Of a DNA stretch of 64,000 nt, positions 49,861 to 58,379 are shown piece by piece. How positions within the stretch are numbered: position 1 is the first letter of the stretch; each line of letters starts with the position of its first letter. This DNA comes from Streptomyces xanthophaeus (GTDB lineage Bacteria; Actinomycetota; Actinomycetes; Streptomycetales; Streptomycetaceae): positions 372,001 to 436,000 of the forward strand of contig NZ_JOFT01000011.1 of NCBI RefSeq assembly GCF_000725805.1, in the 5' to 3' direction. Both the position numbers and the translations under genes were made by a program. The notes under the pieces were generated by a model, which was not told where the DNA came from, made no database searches, and saw nothing but the letters and a program-made list of their open reading frames with translations.

Positions 49861-50898
49861 TCAGGCCCCGTGGGGCAGTTCGAGGGTCAGGTGGGCGGAG
49901 AGGGCTCGGAGGAAGGCGGGGGCGTCGAAGGCCGCTCCGGCCGAGGCCACGCCCACCGCCCCGGTCCGTCCGGTGAGGATCTGGTGGACCGCCTCCACCG
50001 CGAGCGGCGCGCTGACGGCGTAGATGTCCTGGCCGCGGGCGACGGCACGCCGCTGCGTGTCGCCGGAGCGGACGACGACGTCGACGAGGAACGTCTGGCC
50101 GGAGCGTCCGCGCGCGTCGACCGCGGTGGGGGCCGGTGTGTCCGCCGACGCCAGGTCACGGGCGGCCTCGACGGTCATGTAGGTGCGTACCTCGGGGATG
50201 GCCAGGTGGCTGGGGACGGTGACCACGTCGGCCATGGTGAAGTCCCCGATCACCGCCCGGGACCCCAGGGGTTCGGGGAAGGACCAGTCGGTGGTGGGCG
50301 GGGCGTCGTCCCGGTACTCCAGCCGGCCGCCGGTGTAGCGGATGCGCCGGCCGCCCCTGCGTTCCCGGGAGACCGTGCCCGCGGTGCGGGTGCCGGGCGT
50401 GGGGTGCCAGCTGTTCAGCCCGTAGGCGATGTGCGCCTCGTCGGCGGTGGTCCAGTCGCCCATCGCCGCGGTGACCAGGAGGTCGCCGAGGCCGCCGTAG
50501 AAGGCCATGGCGGGGATCACCGCGGTGCCGGCGGCGCGGGCCCGGTCCGCGAAGTGCGCGAACGTGTCGAGGTTGGCCTCGATCTCGGCCGCCACGTCCA
50601 CGTACGGGATCCCCGCGCGCAGGGCCGCCTCGATCACCGGGGCGGCGGTGGCGGCGAAGGGTCCGGCGCAGTTGATCACGGCGGCCGCTCCGGCCAGTGC
50701 GCGGTCGAGCGAGGCCGGGTCGTCGGCCGAGGCGGTCCGGGCCTCCAGCCCCGGACGGGACTGCGCGAACGCCGCCAGCTTGCCCGCGTCGCGCCCGGAC
50801 AGCAGCGGGACGAAGCCCCGGTCCGCCAGCTCCGCCACCACGAACCGCCCCGTGTGTCCGTAGGCACCGAACACCACAACCGACTGACCCGCACCCAT
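49861..50898 (-). CDS. saccharopine dehydrogenase-like NAD(P)-binding protein
   Basis: The 345-aa protein begins with a Rossmann motif V-V-V-F-G-A-Y-G-H-T-G-R-F, followed by A-V-I-N-C-A-G-P-F and Y-V-D-V-A-A-E segments typical of the saccharopine dehydrogenase/trans-acting enoyl reductase group. The substrate is unknown; such proteins reduce or rearrange diverse metabolites. GGGGAGAAG precedes ATG 50898. It is divergent from the GlxA-type AraC regulator at 51001, a likely controller. Confidence 0.83.
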   Translation of the reverse strand: MGAGQSVVVFGAYGHTGRFVVAELADRGFVPLLSGRDAGKLAAFAQSRPGLEARTASADDPASLDRALAGAAAVINCAGPFAATAAPVIEAALRAGIPYVDVAAEIEANLDTFAHFADRARAAGTAVIPAMAFYGGLGDLLVTAAMGDWTTADEAHIAYGLNSWHPTPGTRTAGTVSRERRGGRRIRYTGGRLEYRDDAPPTTDWSFPEPLGSRAVIGDFTMADVVTVPSHLAIPEVRTYMTVEAARDLASADTPAPTAVDARGRSGQTFLVDVVVRSGDTQRRAVARGQDIYAVSAPLAVEAVHQILTGRTGAVGVASAGAAFDAPAFLRALSAHLTLELPHGA

Positions 50899-51000
50899 GA
50901 CTTCTCCCCGTCGCCCTCGAACGATCATCTGCGGCCATCCTGGCAGCGGCGGGCGCCCCGCATCAGTGTCCGGAACGACAGGGTGCGTACAATTTCGGAC

Positions 51001-51942
51001 ATGGCAACCGTCGCGCTGGCCGTCACCGACGGCATGCTGCACTTCGAACTGTCCTTGGCCTACGAGGTCTTCGGCGCCGACCTGTCCGGCGTGGCCGGTC
51101 CCTGGTACGAGCTCACCGTCTGCGCGCCGGGTGCCGTGCAGGTCGGCCGGTTCCGGCTGGAGCCCGACAGCGGGCTCGACCGGCTCCCGTACGCGGACAC
51201 CGTGATCGTCCCCGGGTGGGCCGATGTGGACGTCGACCCGCCGACGGATCTGGTCGACGCGGTGCGGGCGGCCCACGAGGCGGGTGCCCGGGTGGCTTCC
51301 CTGTGCACGGGCGCGTTCGTCCTGGCCGCCGCCGGTCTGCTGGACGGCCGGCGCGCGACCACGCACTGGGCGCACACCCGGGCCCTGGCCGAACGCCATC
51401 CGCGGGTGGAGGTCGATCCCGACGTGCTCTACGTGGACAACGGCAGCGTGCTCACCTCCGCGGGCAAGGCGGCCGCGATGGACCTGTGCCTGCACCTGGT
51501 GCGCCTCGACCACGGCTCGGCGGTCGCCAACACCCTGGCGCGCCGCCTGGTGGTGCCGCCGCACCGGGCGGGCGGCCAGGCGCAGTTCGTGACCGCGCCG
51601 GTGCCCGCACAGGACGACCATCCGCTCGCCGAACTGCTCCCCTGGGCGGTCGAACGGCTGGACCGGCCGCTGACCGTGGAGGACCTGGCCCGCCGGGCGA
51701 ACATGAGCTCCCGCAACCTGGGCCGCCACTTCAGGTCGACGACCGGCACCACCCCGCTGCAGTGGCTGCTGACCCAGCGCATCCGGCGCGCCCAGGAACT
51801 GCTGGAGACCACGGGCGACAGCGTGGACGCCATCGCGCAGGCCACGGGGATGGGCACGGCCACGTCGCTGCGCCGGCACTTCAACCGGACGGTGGGCGTA
51901 CCCCCGGACACCTACCGCCGCACCTTCCGCAGCACCAGGTAG
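51001..51942 (+). CDS. GlxA-type AraC family regulator (DJ-1/PfpI plus AraC HTH)
   Basis: The 313-aa protein has an N-terminal DJ-1/PfpI-like domain (about residues 1-180, with S-L-C-T-G-A-F-V-L-A-A-A-G-L-L-D-G as the elbow) and a C-terminal pair of AraC HTHs (about 210-305: V-E-D-L-A-R-R-A-N-M-S-S-R-N-L-G-R-H-F and T-G-M-G-T-A-T-S-L-R-R-H-F). This is the GlxA/FtrA layout. The start lies 7 nt after TACAAT, a leaderless promoter. Divergent from the saccharopine dehydrogenase-like gene. Confidence 0.88.
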   Translation: MATVALAVTDGMLHFELSLAYEVFGADLSGVAGPWYELTVCAPGAVQVGRFRLEPDSGLDRLPYADTVIVPGWADVDVDPPTDLVDAVRAAHEAGARVASLCTGAFVLAAAGLLDGRRATTHWAHTRALAERHPRVEVDPDVLYVDNGSVLTSAGKAAAMDLCLHLVRLDHGSAVANTLARRLVVPPHRAGGQAQFVTAPVPAQDDHPLAELLPWAVERLDRPLTVEDLARRANMSSRNLGRHFRSTTGTTPLQWLLTQRIRRAQELLETTGDSVDAIAQATGMGTATSLRRHFNRTVGVPPDTYRRTFRSTR

Positions 51943-51967
51943 CGGCCCGGCCCGTCCCCGCGGTGGC

Positions 51968-53152
51968 TCAGATGGCCTTGACGAAGACGAGGGCGTCGGC
52001 CTGGTCGGTGGTCTCCGGGTCGAGGGCGAAGTAGGTGTGGTCGGCCGGGACCCGGGGGTCCGGCTTGCGGTCGAGGGCCGCGGCGAGGCGGCCGGGGTCG
52101 ACGACGGCGCGGGCGTGCGGAAGCTCCGAAAGGAGGCCTTCCAGGGTGTCGGGGTGGGGCACGTCGGGGCCTCGGGTGCCGAAGGTGGTCGCGGCGAAGG
52201 CGTAGGCGTCGCCCAGGCGGCTGCCGATGAGGGCCCCCGCGCTCCACCACTGCAGCGGCAGGTCGGCGAACTGCATGCGGCTCTTGTCGCGTTGCAGGTG
52301 ACGGTTGTGGGCGAAGGCGAGGGTGGGGCCGCGGCGGGCCTCGCGGCGCACGACGGCATCGAGGTTGTCGGCCATCATCGCGTCGCGCAGCGACATGAGC
52401 GCGTTGACGCGGTGGGGCCCGTCATCGGCCGTGCCCGCGTGGTAGCGCAGCAGTCCGGTGGCGGTGCGGGCGTACAGCTCGGCGCGCCAGAACGCGTCGG
52501 GTGAGGTCACGGCCGTCAGGTCGGGGGCGTGCGCGGCGAGCAGCACGCCCAGGTCGTCGGCGATCAGGCGCAGTTGCCCGGCCTCGGGGGTGCGGCCGAC
52601 GGATGCGGTGGGATCCATGAGGACGGCCGGGTCCGTCCAGCGCTCGTCGGGGCCGAGCAGCTCGTCGAGGTCCTCCCGTCTCCACGTCAGGTCGACGTGG
52701 CCGGCGAGGTAGTCGTGCAGGGCGGTCAGGGCCGGGCGCGGGGCGGCGGGGCCGGTGATCTCCAGGGGGCCGTCGCAGCCGTAGAAGCGGAGCCGCTCGT
52801 GCGGGGGGTGCTGTTCGTTGTGGGCACGCATCCAGCGCAGCAGTTCGCGGTTGGCGGCCGAGGCCTCGAAGCCGTGGCTGAAGCCGTGGTCCATCGCGTC
52901 GTCGAGGGTCCCGGTGCCGCCGGCCACGTACGCGTCGGCGGTCAGGGCCGCCAGGCAGTCGCTCTCGATGGCGATCGAGCGGTAGCCCTCGTGGGCGACG
53001 AGGTGGCGGAAGAGCTCGTTGCGCAGTTCGGTGAAGGCTTCGACCCCGTGGGTCGGCTCGCCGAGGCCGAGCAGGCGGGTGGCGGGAGACAGGAGCGCGG
53101 TGAGGGCGCTGCCGGTGAAGGGACGGGCGGCGTCCCGGATCGTTGCCGTCAT
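51968..53152 (-). CDS. erythromycin esterase family protein
   Basis: The 394-aa protein matches the erythromycin esterase/EreA-like fold: L-L-G-L-G-E-P-T-H-G (catalytic-type Glu and His), I-A-I-E-S-D, F-Y-G-C-D-G, and a later A-H-N-R-H-L-Q-R. Some family members hydrolyse macrolide lactones, but many have other substrates, so resistance cannot be claimed. The ATG at 53152 lies 7 nt after TACGGT (53160-53165, minus strand). It is divergent from a tandem MerR regulator. Confidence 0.83.
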   Translation of the reverse strand: MTATIRDAARPFTGSALTALLSPATRLLGLGEPTHGVEAFTELRNELFRHLVAHEGYRSIAIESDCLAALTADAYVAGGTGTLDDAMDHGFSHGFEASAANRELLRWMRAHNEQHPPHERLRFYGCDGPLEITGPAAPRPALTALHDYLAGHVDLTWRREDLDELLGPDERWTDPAVLMDPTASVGRTPEAGQLRLIADDLGVLLAAHAPDLTAVTSPDAFWRAELYARTATGLLRYHAGTADDGPHRVNALMSLRDAMMADNLDAVVRREARRGPTLAFAHNRHLQRDKSRMQFADLPLQWWSAGALIGSRLGDAYAFAATTFGTRGPDVPHPDTLEGLLSELPHARAVVDPGRLAAALDRKPDPRVPADHTYFALDPETTDQADALVFVKAI

Positions 53153-53229
53153 GGCTTCCACCGTATCGTTGAAGGTCCGGTGTAAGGTTCGGCCCGCTTT
53201 TTGGGGCTACAGAGGGGAAAAGCTTCAAA

Positions 53230-53994
53230 ATGCGGTTGCGGCCCATCGACCTGGCGCGCGAGCACGGCCTGTCCACGCAGGCGGTGCGCAACTACGAAGA
53301 GGCGGGGATCCTGCCACCGGCCGAGCGCTCACCGAGCGGCTACCGCGTCTACGCTCCGCGCCATGCGGCGGCGTTGCGGACGTTCCTCGCACTGGTCCCC
53401 GCCCACGGCCACGCGACGGCGGGGGCGATCATGCGGGCCGTGAACGGCGGGGCGTCCGAGGAGGCCCTGCAACTGATCGACGGGAGCCACGCGCAGCTGG
53501 CCGTCGACCGGCGCACGCTGCAGGACGTGGAGGCGGCGCTGCGCGACCTGGCACCGGAGCCGCCGGCGGAGCCCGGGCCGGAGCGCGAGCACGGGCCCGG
53601 GCATGACGCCGAGGCGGGGGTGACGTTCATCGGGCCGCTGGCGCACAGGATCGGCATCCGGCCCGCGACGCTGCGCACCTGGGAGCGAGCCGGGCTGATC
53701 GTGCCACGGCGCGATCGGCGCACCGGCTACCGCGTCTACACCTCCGCCGATGTGCGCGACGTACTGCTGGCCCACCAACTGCGGCGCGGCGGGCACGGGC
53801 TGGAGCAGATCGCGCGGGTGCTGGAGCGCGTCCGGGTGGCGGGCGGCCCGGAACCGCTGCAGGCGACGCTGCGGGAGTGGCGCGAGCGGCTGACGGCGCA
53901 GGGCCTGGCGATGCTGGCGGGCGCGGCCGCGCTCGACTCCTACCTGCGCACACGGTGGGGCGGGGTACGGGCCGACGCCGTCAAAGTATCTTGA
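53230..53994 (+). CDS. tandem MerR regulator (TioE-like)
   Basis: The 254-aa protein contains two MerR headpieces in one chain: residues 4-45 (L-A-R-E-H-G-L-S-T-Q-A-V-R-N-Y-E-E-A-G-I-L, G-Y-R-V-Y) and about 132-175 (L-A-H-R-I-G-I-R-P-A-T-L-R-T-W-E-R-A-G-L-I, G-Y-R-V-Y). A charged linker lies between. This resembles TioE, a regulator from a thiocoraline cluster, which could bind DNA as a pseudo-dimer. It probably controls the divergent erythromycin-esterase-like gene. A GAGGGGAAAAG site precedes the ATG. Its stop codon lies inside a palindrome that belongs to the MFS promoter region. Confidence 0.82.
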   Translation: MRLRPIDLAREHGLSTQAVRNYEEAGILPPAERSPSGYRVYAPRHAAALRTFLALVPAHGHATAGAIMRAVNGGASEEALQLIDGSHAQLAVDRRTLQDVEAALRDLAPEPPAEPGPEREHGPGHDAEAGVTFIGPLAHRIGIRPATLRTWERAGLIVPRRDRRTGYRVYTSADVRDVLLAHQLRRGGHGLEQIARVLERVRVAGGPEPLQATLREWRERLTAQGLAMLAGAAALDSYLRTRWGGVRADAVKVS

Positions 53995-54003
53995 CGTCAA
54001 GAT
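53988..54003. promoter_or_regulatory. perfect 16-bp palindrome upstream of the MFS gene
   Basis: ATCTTGACGTCAAGAT is perfectly symmetric and overlaps the stop codon of the tandem MerR gene. Its sequence resembles the second palindrome 22 bp further on. TATCTTGA-type dyads are typical of MarR-family operators. Confidence 0.6.
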
Positions 54004-54025
54004 TAACCTCGGGCAAGCTACCGCA

Positions 54026-54047
54026 GGTATCTCGACATCGAGATACC
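54026..54047. promoter_or_regulatory. perfect 22-bp palindrome upstream of the MFS gene
   Basis: GGTATCTCGA and TCGAGATACC are separated by CA (10+2+10). It shares the ATCTyGA core with the palindrome at 53988-54003. Their centres are 41 bp apart, about four helical turns, so two dimers could bind on the same face. No MarR-type gene is adjacent. Confidence 0.65.
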
Positions 54048-54072
54048 TTCACGGGGGATGCGGAGGCCTGGG

Positions 54073-55446
54073 ATGGGGCGGCGCGGTACGGGGACCGGGG
54101 CGGAAGACGGGCGGGCCCGACCCGGTCTGGTGGCACAACTGCGGCGCCCGCCCGGAGGCCGCGACGCACGGATCATGCTGCTCGCCCAGTTCCTGGACCG
54201 GACCGGTACGGGAGTGTGGGCCGCCTCCTCGGTCCTGTTCTTCACCTTCGTGATCCGGCTGGACGCCCGGCAACTGGGCCTCCTGCTGGGCGCGGCGGCC
54301 GCGGCCGGCATCGTCGGCTCCCCGCTGGCGGGCCACCTGGCCTCGCGGTTTCCCGTACGCACCCTGCTGATCGGCTGTCACCTGCTGCGGCTCGGCGCGC
54401 TGTGCGCCCTGCTCGTGGTCACCGACTTCGGCGTACTGCTGCCCGTGGTCGCGCTCACGTACCTGGGCGACCGGGCGGCCAAGACGCTGGAGATGCTCTT
54501 CGCCACCCGTGCGGCGGGCGACCGGCGCGCCACCTACCAGGCTCTCTCCCGCAGTACCGCGAACGCCGGTTACGCCCTCGGCGCGGGCATCGCCGCAGCC
54601 GGTCTCGCACTGGGCACGGACGGCGCCTACCGCGCCCTGATCCTGGCCAACGCGGTGTCCTTCCTGGTGGCCGCTGCGCTGGTCCGGCGCACGCGCGAGC
54701 CGAGCGGCTTCGGACGTGTGGCGATGCGCTCCGGTGACGCCGCGCCGGTGGGCAAGGGCGGCGCACCGAGCCCGTGGCGCGACCGCGGGTACCTGCGGTT
54801 CGTGGCGCTGGACATCGCGATGAACCTCGACGACACGATCCTCAATGTCGGCCTGCCGCTGTGGCTGGTGGAACACACCGACGCACCCCATGCCCTCATC
54901 CCGGCCTTCCTCGTGACCAACACCGTGCTCGTCGTCGCACTCCAGCTCCGCGTGTCGGCGAAGGTGGAGGAGCCGCGGCAGGCGGCCCGGGCCGTCGGCC
55001 TGTACGGGCTGACCATGCTCGTGTGCTGCACGGTCCTGGCCGCGAGCACGGGCGCCGGGGCCTGGACCGCGTCCATCGCCCTGCTCGCCGCGTCGGTCCT
55101 GGTCACCGGGGCGGAACTGCTGCGTTCGGTGAGCTCCTGGGAGCTGGCGGTCTCGCTCGCGCCGCCGGGGTCGAGGGCTGCGTACCTGGGAGTGGCGGGC
55201 ATCTCCTCGTCCGTGCAGAAGGCCGCGGGGCCCCTGCTGCTGACGGGTGCGGTGATGACGGCCGGGCCCGCGGGCTGGATCGTCCTCGGGGCGGCGATCG
55301 CCGGGCTGTCGATGACACAACGGCGCGGCAGCCTGGAGAGATGGGACGCGATGACCGCTCCGGCCGGACCCGCCGCACCGGCCGGGGCCGACCCGGCGGG
55401 CGCCGGCCCGGCCCGGCCCGGACGCCCTGACGCCCTGACGCCCTGA
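54073..55446 (+). CDS. MFS transporter
   Basis: The 457-aa protein has about ten to twelve hydrophobic helices with the MFS loop G-H-L-A-S-R-F-P-V-R between helices two and three and a large central cytoplasmic loop near residue 215. The layout fits a proton-coupled drug or metabolite exporter. ATG 54073 has GGAGG at 6 nt spacing; ATG 54058 would add five residues. Two palindromes upstream suggest control by a trans-acting repressor. The last codons include three copies of an 8-bp ACGCCCTG repeat. Confidence 0.85.
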   Translation: MGRRGTGTGAEDGRARPGLVAQLRRPPGGRDARIMLLAQFLDRTGTGVWAASSVLFFTFVIRLDARQLGLLLGAAAAAGIVGSPLAGHLASRFPVRTLLIGCHLLRLGALCALLVVTDFGVLLPVVALTYLGDRAAKTLEMLFATRAAGDRRATYQALSRSTANAGYALGAGIAAAGLALGTDGAYRALILANAVSFLVAAALVRRTREPSGFGRVAMRSGDAAPVGKGGAPSPWRDRGYLRFVALDIAMNLDDTILNVGLPLWLVEHTDAPHALIPAFLVTNTVLVVALQLRVSAKVEEPRQAARAVGLYGLTMLVCCTVLAASTGAGAWTASIALLAASVLVTGAELLRSVSSWELAVSLAPPGSRAAYLGVAGISSSVQKAAGPLLLTGAVMTAGPAGWIVLGAAIAGLSMTQRRGSLERWDAMTAPAGPAAPAGADPAGAGPARPGRPDALTP

Positions 55447-55456
55447 CGCCGAAGGG

Positions 55457-56521
55457 TCAGCCCGCTGCTGCCGCGGACTCCGTCTGGAGCGTGCGCAACA
55501 GGTCGAAGGCGGGCCCGTCCACCGCGTGCCGGGTGTTGCCGAGGGCGATGACGGCGAGCCGCTTCTCCGGGTCGAAGCCCACGAAGGAGGAGAAGCCCCC
55601 GGTTCCCCCGTTGTGCCATATCTGCAGATGGGCGCCCTGCCGGGGGTGCAACCGGTGGCCCATCCAGCCAAGGTGCACCCAGGCGAAGCCACTGGTGGGG
55701 TGCTCGACCGTGCGGGTCAGCCGGATCGCCTCGGCGAGCTCCGGCGGACCGCCGTCCAACTGGGCACGCACGAAGGCCACCAGATCCGTCGCGGTCGAGC
55801 GCAGGCCGCCCGCTCCGGCCAGGTCCGCGAGGTGCCACGGCTGGGCGGGGCGCCCGCGGCTGACATGGCCCTGGGCGCTGTCGCCCGAGCGGGGCCGGTC
55901 CGGCGTCACACCGGTGTCGTCCATGCCCAAGGGGGCGCAGACCTCACGGGTGACGAGGGTTTCGTAGTCCGTTCCGGCCCGGCGGGCGAGGGCCAGGCCC
56001 AGGAGTCCGGCGCCGAGGTTGGAGTAGCGGAAGCGCTGCCCGGGGGCGGCGCCCAGACGGGTCCTGGCCAGCCCGTCCAGGAGCACCTCGGCGGTGCAGC
56101 CGGCGTACGGGTCCGGGGTGGAAGGGCGGAGCCAGGCGCGCAGCAGCATGCCCTTGGGCAGCCGCGGCAGGCCGGAGGTGTGGGTGGCGAGGTGCCGCAG
56201 GGTGATCCGGCTGTCCCCCCGGGTGGGTACGACCGTCCCCTGCGGCAGCAGTGCGCCGAGCGGCTCGTCCAGGTCCACCGTGCCGGACACGGCCAGGCGC
56301 GCCAGGGCCAGCGCCGTGAACGTCTTGGTCACCGAACCGATCTCGAACAGGGTGTCGGCGCCGGGTACGGCGCCCTGGTCACCGCCGGTGCTGCCGGCGC
56401 CCCTGATCTCCACGGAGTCCCCCGAGACGGCGGCCACCACCACACCCACCTGACGCTCCGCCAGTCGGTCTGCGGTCTGCTGGACGAGGGGAGCGAGTTC
56501 TTGAACCATGTCCGAAAGCAT
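55457..56521 (-). CDS. cytosolic-type serine hydrolase of the beta-lactamase (S12) family
   Basis: The 354-aa protein has the S12 motifs S-V-T-K, Y-S-N and H-N-G-G-T-G-G-F near the C-terminus, and a G-L-P-R-L loop. There is no signal peptide, unlike the two other S12-like proteins in this window, so it should act in the cytosol on an ester or amide. ATG 56521 is weakly supported; ATG 56509 is an alternative. It ends 10 bp from the convergent MFS gene. Confidence 0.83.
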   Translation of the reverse strand: MLSDMVQELAPLVQQTADRLAERQVGVVVAAVSGDSVEIRGAGSTGGDQGAVPGADTLFEIGSVTKTFTALALARLAVSGTVDLDEPLGALLPQGTVVPTRGDSRITLRHLATHTSGLPRLPKGMLLRAWLRPSTPDPYAGCTAEVLLDGLARTRLGAAPGQRFRYSNLGAGLLGLALARRAGTDYETLVTREVCAPLGMDDTGVTPDRPRSGDSAQGHVSRGRPAQPWHLADLAGAGGLRSTATDLVAFVRAQLDGGPPELAEAIRLTRTVEHPTSGFAWVHLGWMGHRLHPRQGAHLQIWHNGGTGGFSSFVGFDPEKRLAVIALGNTRHAVDGPAFDLLRTLQTESAAAAG

Positions 56522-56680
56522 GGCGCTCGCCGGACGGTTGCCGAGTGCGCCCTGATGATGATTTCCGGCGGGCGGAACTGCGACCTGAGCAGGAGCGACG
56601 GTACGCCGTGGAGGGGGGCGGGGACGGCCGAAGGCGGCCGGATATGACTGGACCGGCCCGGACCCTGTACGAAGTCTTCT

Positions 56681-57265
56681 GTGAACGTACACATTCAGAC
56701 CTCCACCGTTCGGGTGTTCATCGCCCTCGCGCCGCCCGACGAGGCGAAGGAGGAGCTGGCCCGGGAGCTGCGGCCCGCCTACGAGGCGTACCCCGGCATG
56801 CGGTGGAACCGCATCGAGGACTGGCACATCACCCTGGCGTTCCTCGGCGAACTCCCCGTCGCGACCGTTCCGCTGCTCCGGCCGCCGCTGGCGGAACTCG
56901 CAGCGGCCCGCAGGCCCCTGGAGCTGGCGCTGGGCGGCGGTAGCCACTTCGGCGAGCGCGTGCTGTGGAGCGGGATCGAGGGGGACCTCGAAGGCCTGCA
57001 CCGGCTGGCGGCGGACGTGCGCACCGTGGTCAAGGAGTGCGGCATCGCCTTCGAGGACCGGCCGCTGCGCCCCCATCTCACGCTCGCCCGCTCCCGCCGC
57101 AACGATCCCACCAGCGCGGTGGAGGCCGCCGCCGGCCTCGCCGCGTTCACCGGCCGCCCGTGGCAGACCGACCGTCTCCACCTGGTCGGCAGCAACTTCG
57201 GCCGCGGACCGGGCCCGATCCACTACCGCGACATCGAGGCCTGGAAGTTCGCCGGTACGGGCTGA
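56681..57265 (+). CDS. thpR: RNA 2',3'-cyclic phosphodiesterase (2H family)
   Basis: The 194-aa protein has the two H-x-T-x motifs of the 2H phosphoesterase family: H-I-T-L-A-F-L-G (about residue 51) and H-L-T-L-A-R-S (about 133). The N-terminal V-R-V-F-I-A-L-A-P-P-D-E is typical of the LigT/ThpR group, which opens 2',3'-cyclic phosphates on RNA and was once described as a 2'-5' RNA ligase. GTG start. Single-gene unit. Confidence 0.87.
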   Translation: MNVHIQTSTVRVFIALAPPDEAKEELARELRPAYEAYPGMRWNRIEDWHITLAFLGELPVATVPLLRPPLAELAAARRPLELALGGGSHFGERVLWSGIEGDLEGLHRLAADVRTVVKECGIAFEDRPLRPHLTLARSRRNDPTSAVEAAAGLAAFTGRPWQTDRLHLVGSNFGRGPGPIHYRDIEAWKFAGTG

Positions 57266-57289
57266 CGCAGGCCCAGCCGGGAGCGGAGG

Positions 57290-58201
57290 TCACGGCAGGG
57301 AGGCCGCCCCGCTGTCCGCCGCGCCGTGCAAGCGGGCTGCGTCCTGGCCCGGAGGGGCTCCGAAGAGGCGGCGGTATTCGCGGCTGAACTGCGACGGGCT
57401 GTCGTAGCCCACGCTGTGGCCGACGTAGGCGACGTCCTTGGGATGTGCGGCCAGCAGCAGCCGGGCCTCCTGCAGGCGGATCTGCTTCTGGAACTGGATC
57501 GGGCTCATCGCCGTGACGGCCTGGAAGTTCCGGTAGAAGGCCGAGGGGCTCATCCCGATCAGCTGCGCCAGGTCCTCCACCCGGAAGGCCGTCGCGTGGT
57601 GGTCCCGGATCCACCGCACCGCGCGGGCGATGTGCGAGAGGTTGCTGTCGGCGAGTCCGAACTGGCGCACTGCGGCGCCCTGTTCGCCGGTGATCAGCCG
57701 CCACAGGATCTCCCGTTTGACGAGCGGTGCGAGCACCGGGGCGTCGCGGGGGTGGTCGAGCAGGCGGAGCAGGCGCACCACCGCGTCGAGCAGCTCCGGT
57801 GGCGCCTCGCTCACCTCCAGCCCGAGCGGGGTTCCTGCCCCGCCACCGCTCCTCGGTACGGCCCCGGGAGGGGCCTGCAGGAGCAGCTCGGCGACGGCGG
57901 ACGAGCGCAGGGTCAGGCCGAAGCCCAGCGCGGGCCGGCTCCGGCTCGCCTCGGTGAAGTGTCCGGTCACGGGCAGGTCGACCGAGGCGACGAGGTACTG
58001 GCCGGCCCGGTACTCGTGGACGCGCTCGCCCAGGGCGAGACGTTTGGTGCCCTGGGCGATGAGCGCCATGACCGTTCCCGTCGTCGAGGCCGACGGCGGG
58101 GGCGGCTCCTCGACCCGCGAGATCAGTACGTCCTCGACGGCGGTGGCCGTGTCCGGCCGGGCGTGCCGGGCCAGCAGGGTGCGGAGCTCATCCATGGACA
58201 T
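57290..58201 (-). CDS. AraC family transcriptional regulator
   Basis: The 303-aa protein has an AraC_N-type cupin sensor domain (about residues 30-175, with Y-R-A-G-Q-Y-L-V-A-S-V-D-L-P-V-T-G) and a C-terminal double HTH (about 195-290: V-E-D-L-A-Q-L-I-G-M-S-P-S-A-F-Y-R-N-F and V-G-Y-D-S-P-S-Q-F-S-R-E-Y-R-R-L-F-G). Regulators of this class typically respond to small aldehydes or aromatics and activate a neighbouring oxidoreductase, here the divergent SDR gene. ATG 58201 or 58195 is the start. Confidence 0.87.
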   Translation of the reverse strand: MSMDELRTLLARHARPDTATAVEDVLISRVEEPPPPSASTTGTVMALIAQGTKRLALGERVHEYRAGQYLVASVDLPVTGHFTEASRSRPALGFGLTLRSSAVAELLLQAPPGAVPRSGGGAGTPLGLEVSEAPPELLDAVVRLLRLLDHPRDAPVLAPLVKREILWRLITGEQGAAVRQFGLADSNLSHIARAVRWIRDHHATAFRVEDLAQLIGMSPSAFYRNFQAVTAMSPIQFQKQIRLQEARLLLAAHPKDVAYVGHSVGYDSPSQFSREYRRLFGAPPGQDAARLHGAADSGAASLP

Positions 58202-58337
58202 GCCCCGATGGAACCACCGGGACGGCGGACGGGTCCACCAGCAGATCCCTGGGAAGAGAGCATCGTGCAAGAGCGCGAGAGGATCGTTCTTCTTTCTGCG
58301 CAAGTCAGAGTGCTTCCATGAAGAGGTCGGATTCCCG

Positions 58338-58356
58338 GTGCGGGAGATGTCCGCAC
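58338..58356. promoter_or_regulatory. inverted repeat between AraC and SDR genes
   Basis: GTGCGG-GAGATGT-CCGCAC (6+7+6) lies 24 bp before the SDR start, and a TTACAT segment follows at 58360-58365. It may be the regulator's binding site or part of the SDR promoter. Confidence 0.35.
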
Positions 58357-58379
58357 CACTTACATGCAGGAGGCACATC

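Noticed and set aside
55423..55453. Three copies of ACGCCCTG at the end of the MFS gene, considered as a regulatory repeat
   Set aside because: They lie in and just after the last codons between convergent stops; a slippage product is the simpler explanation.
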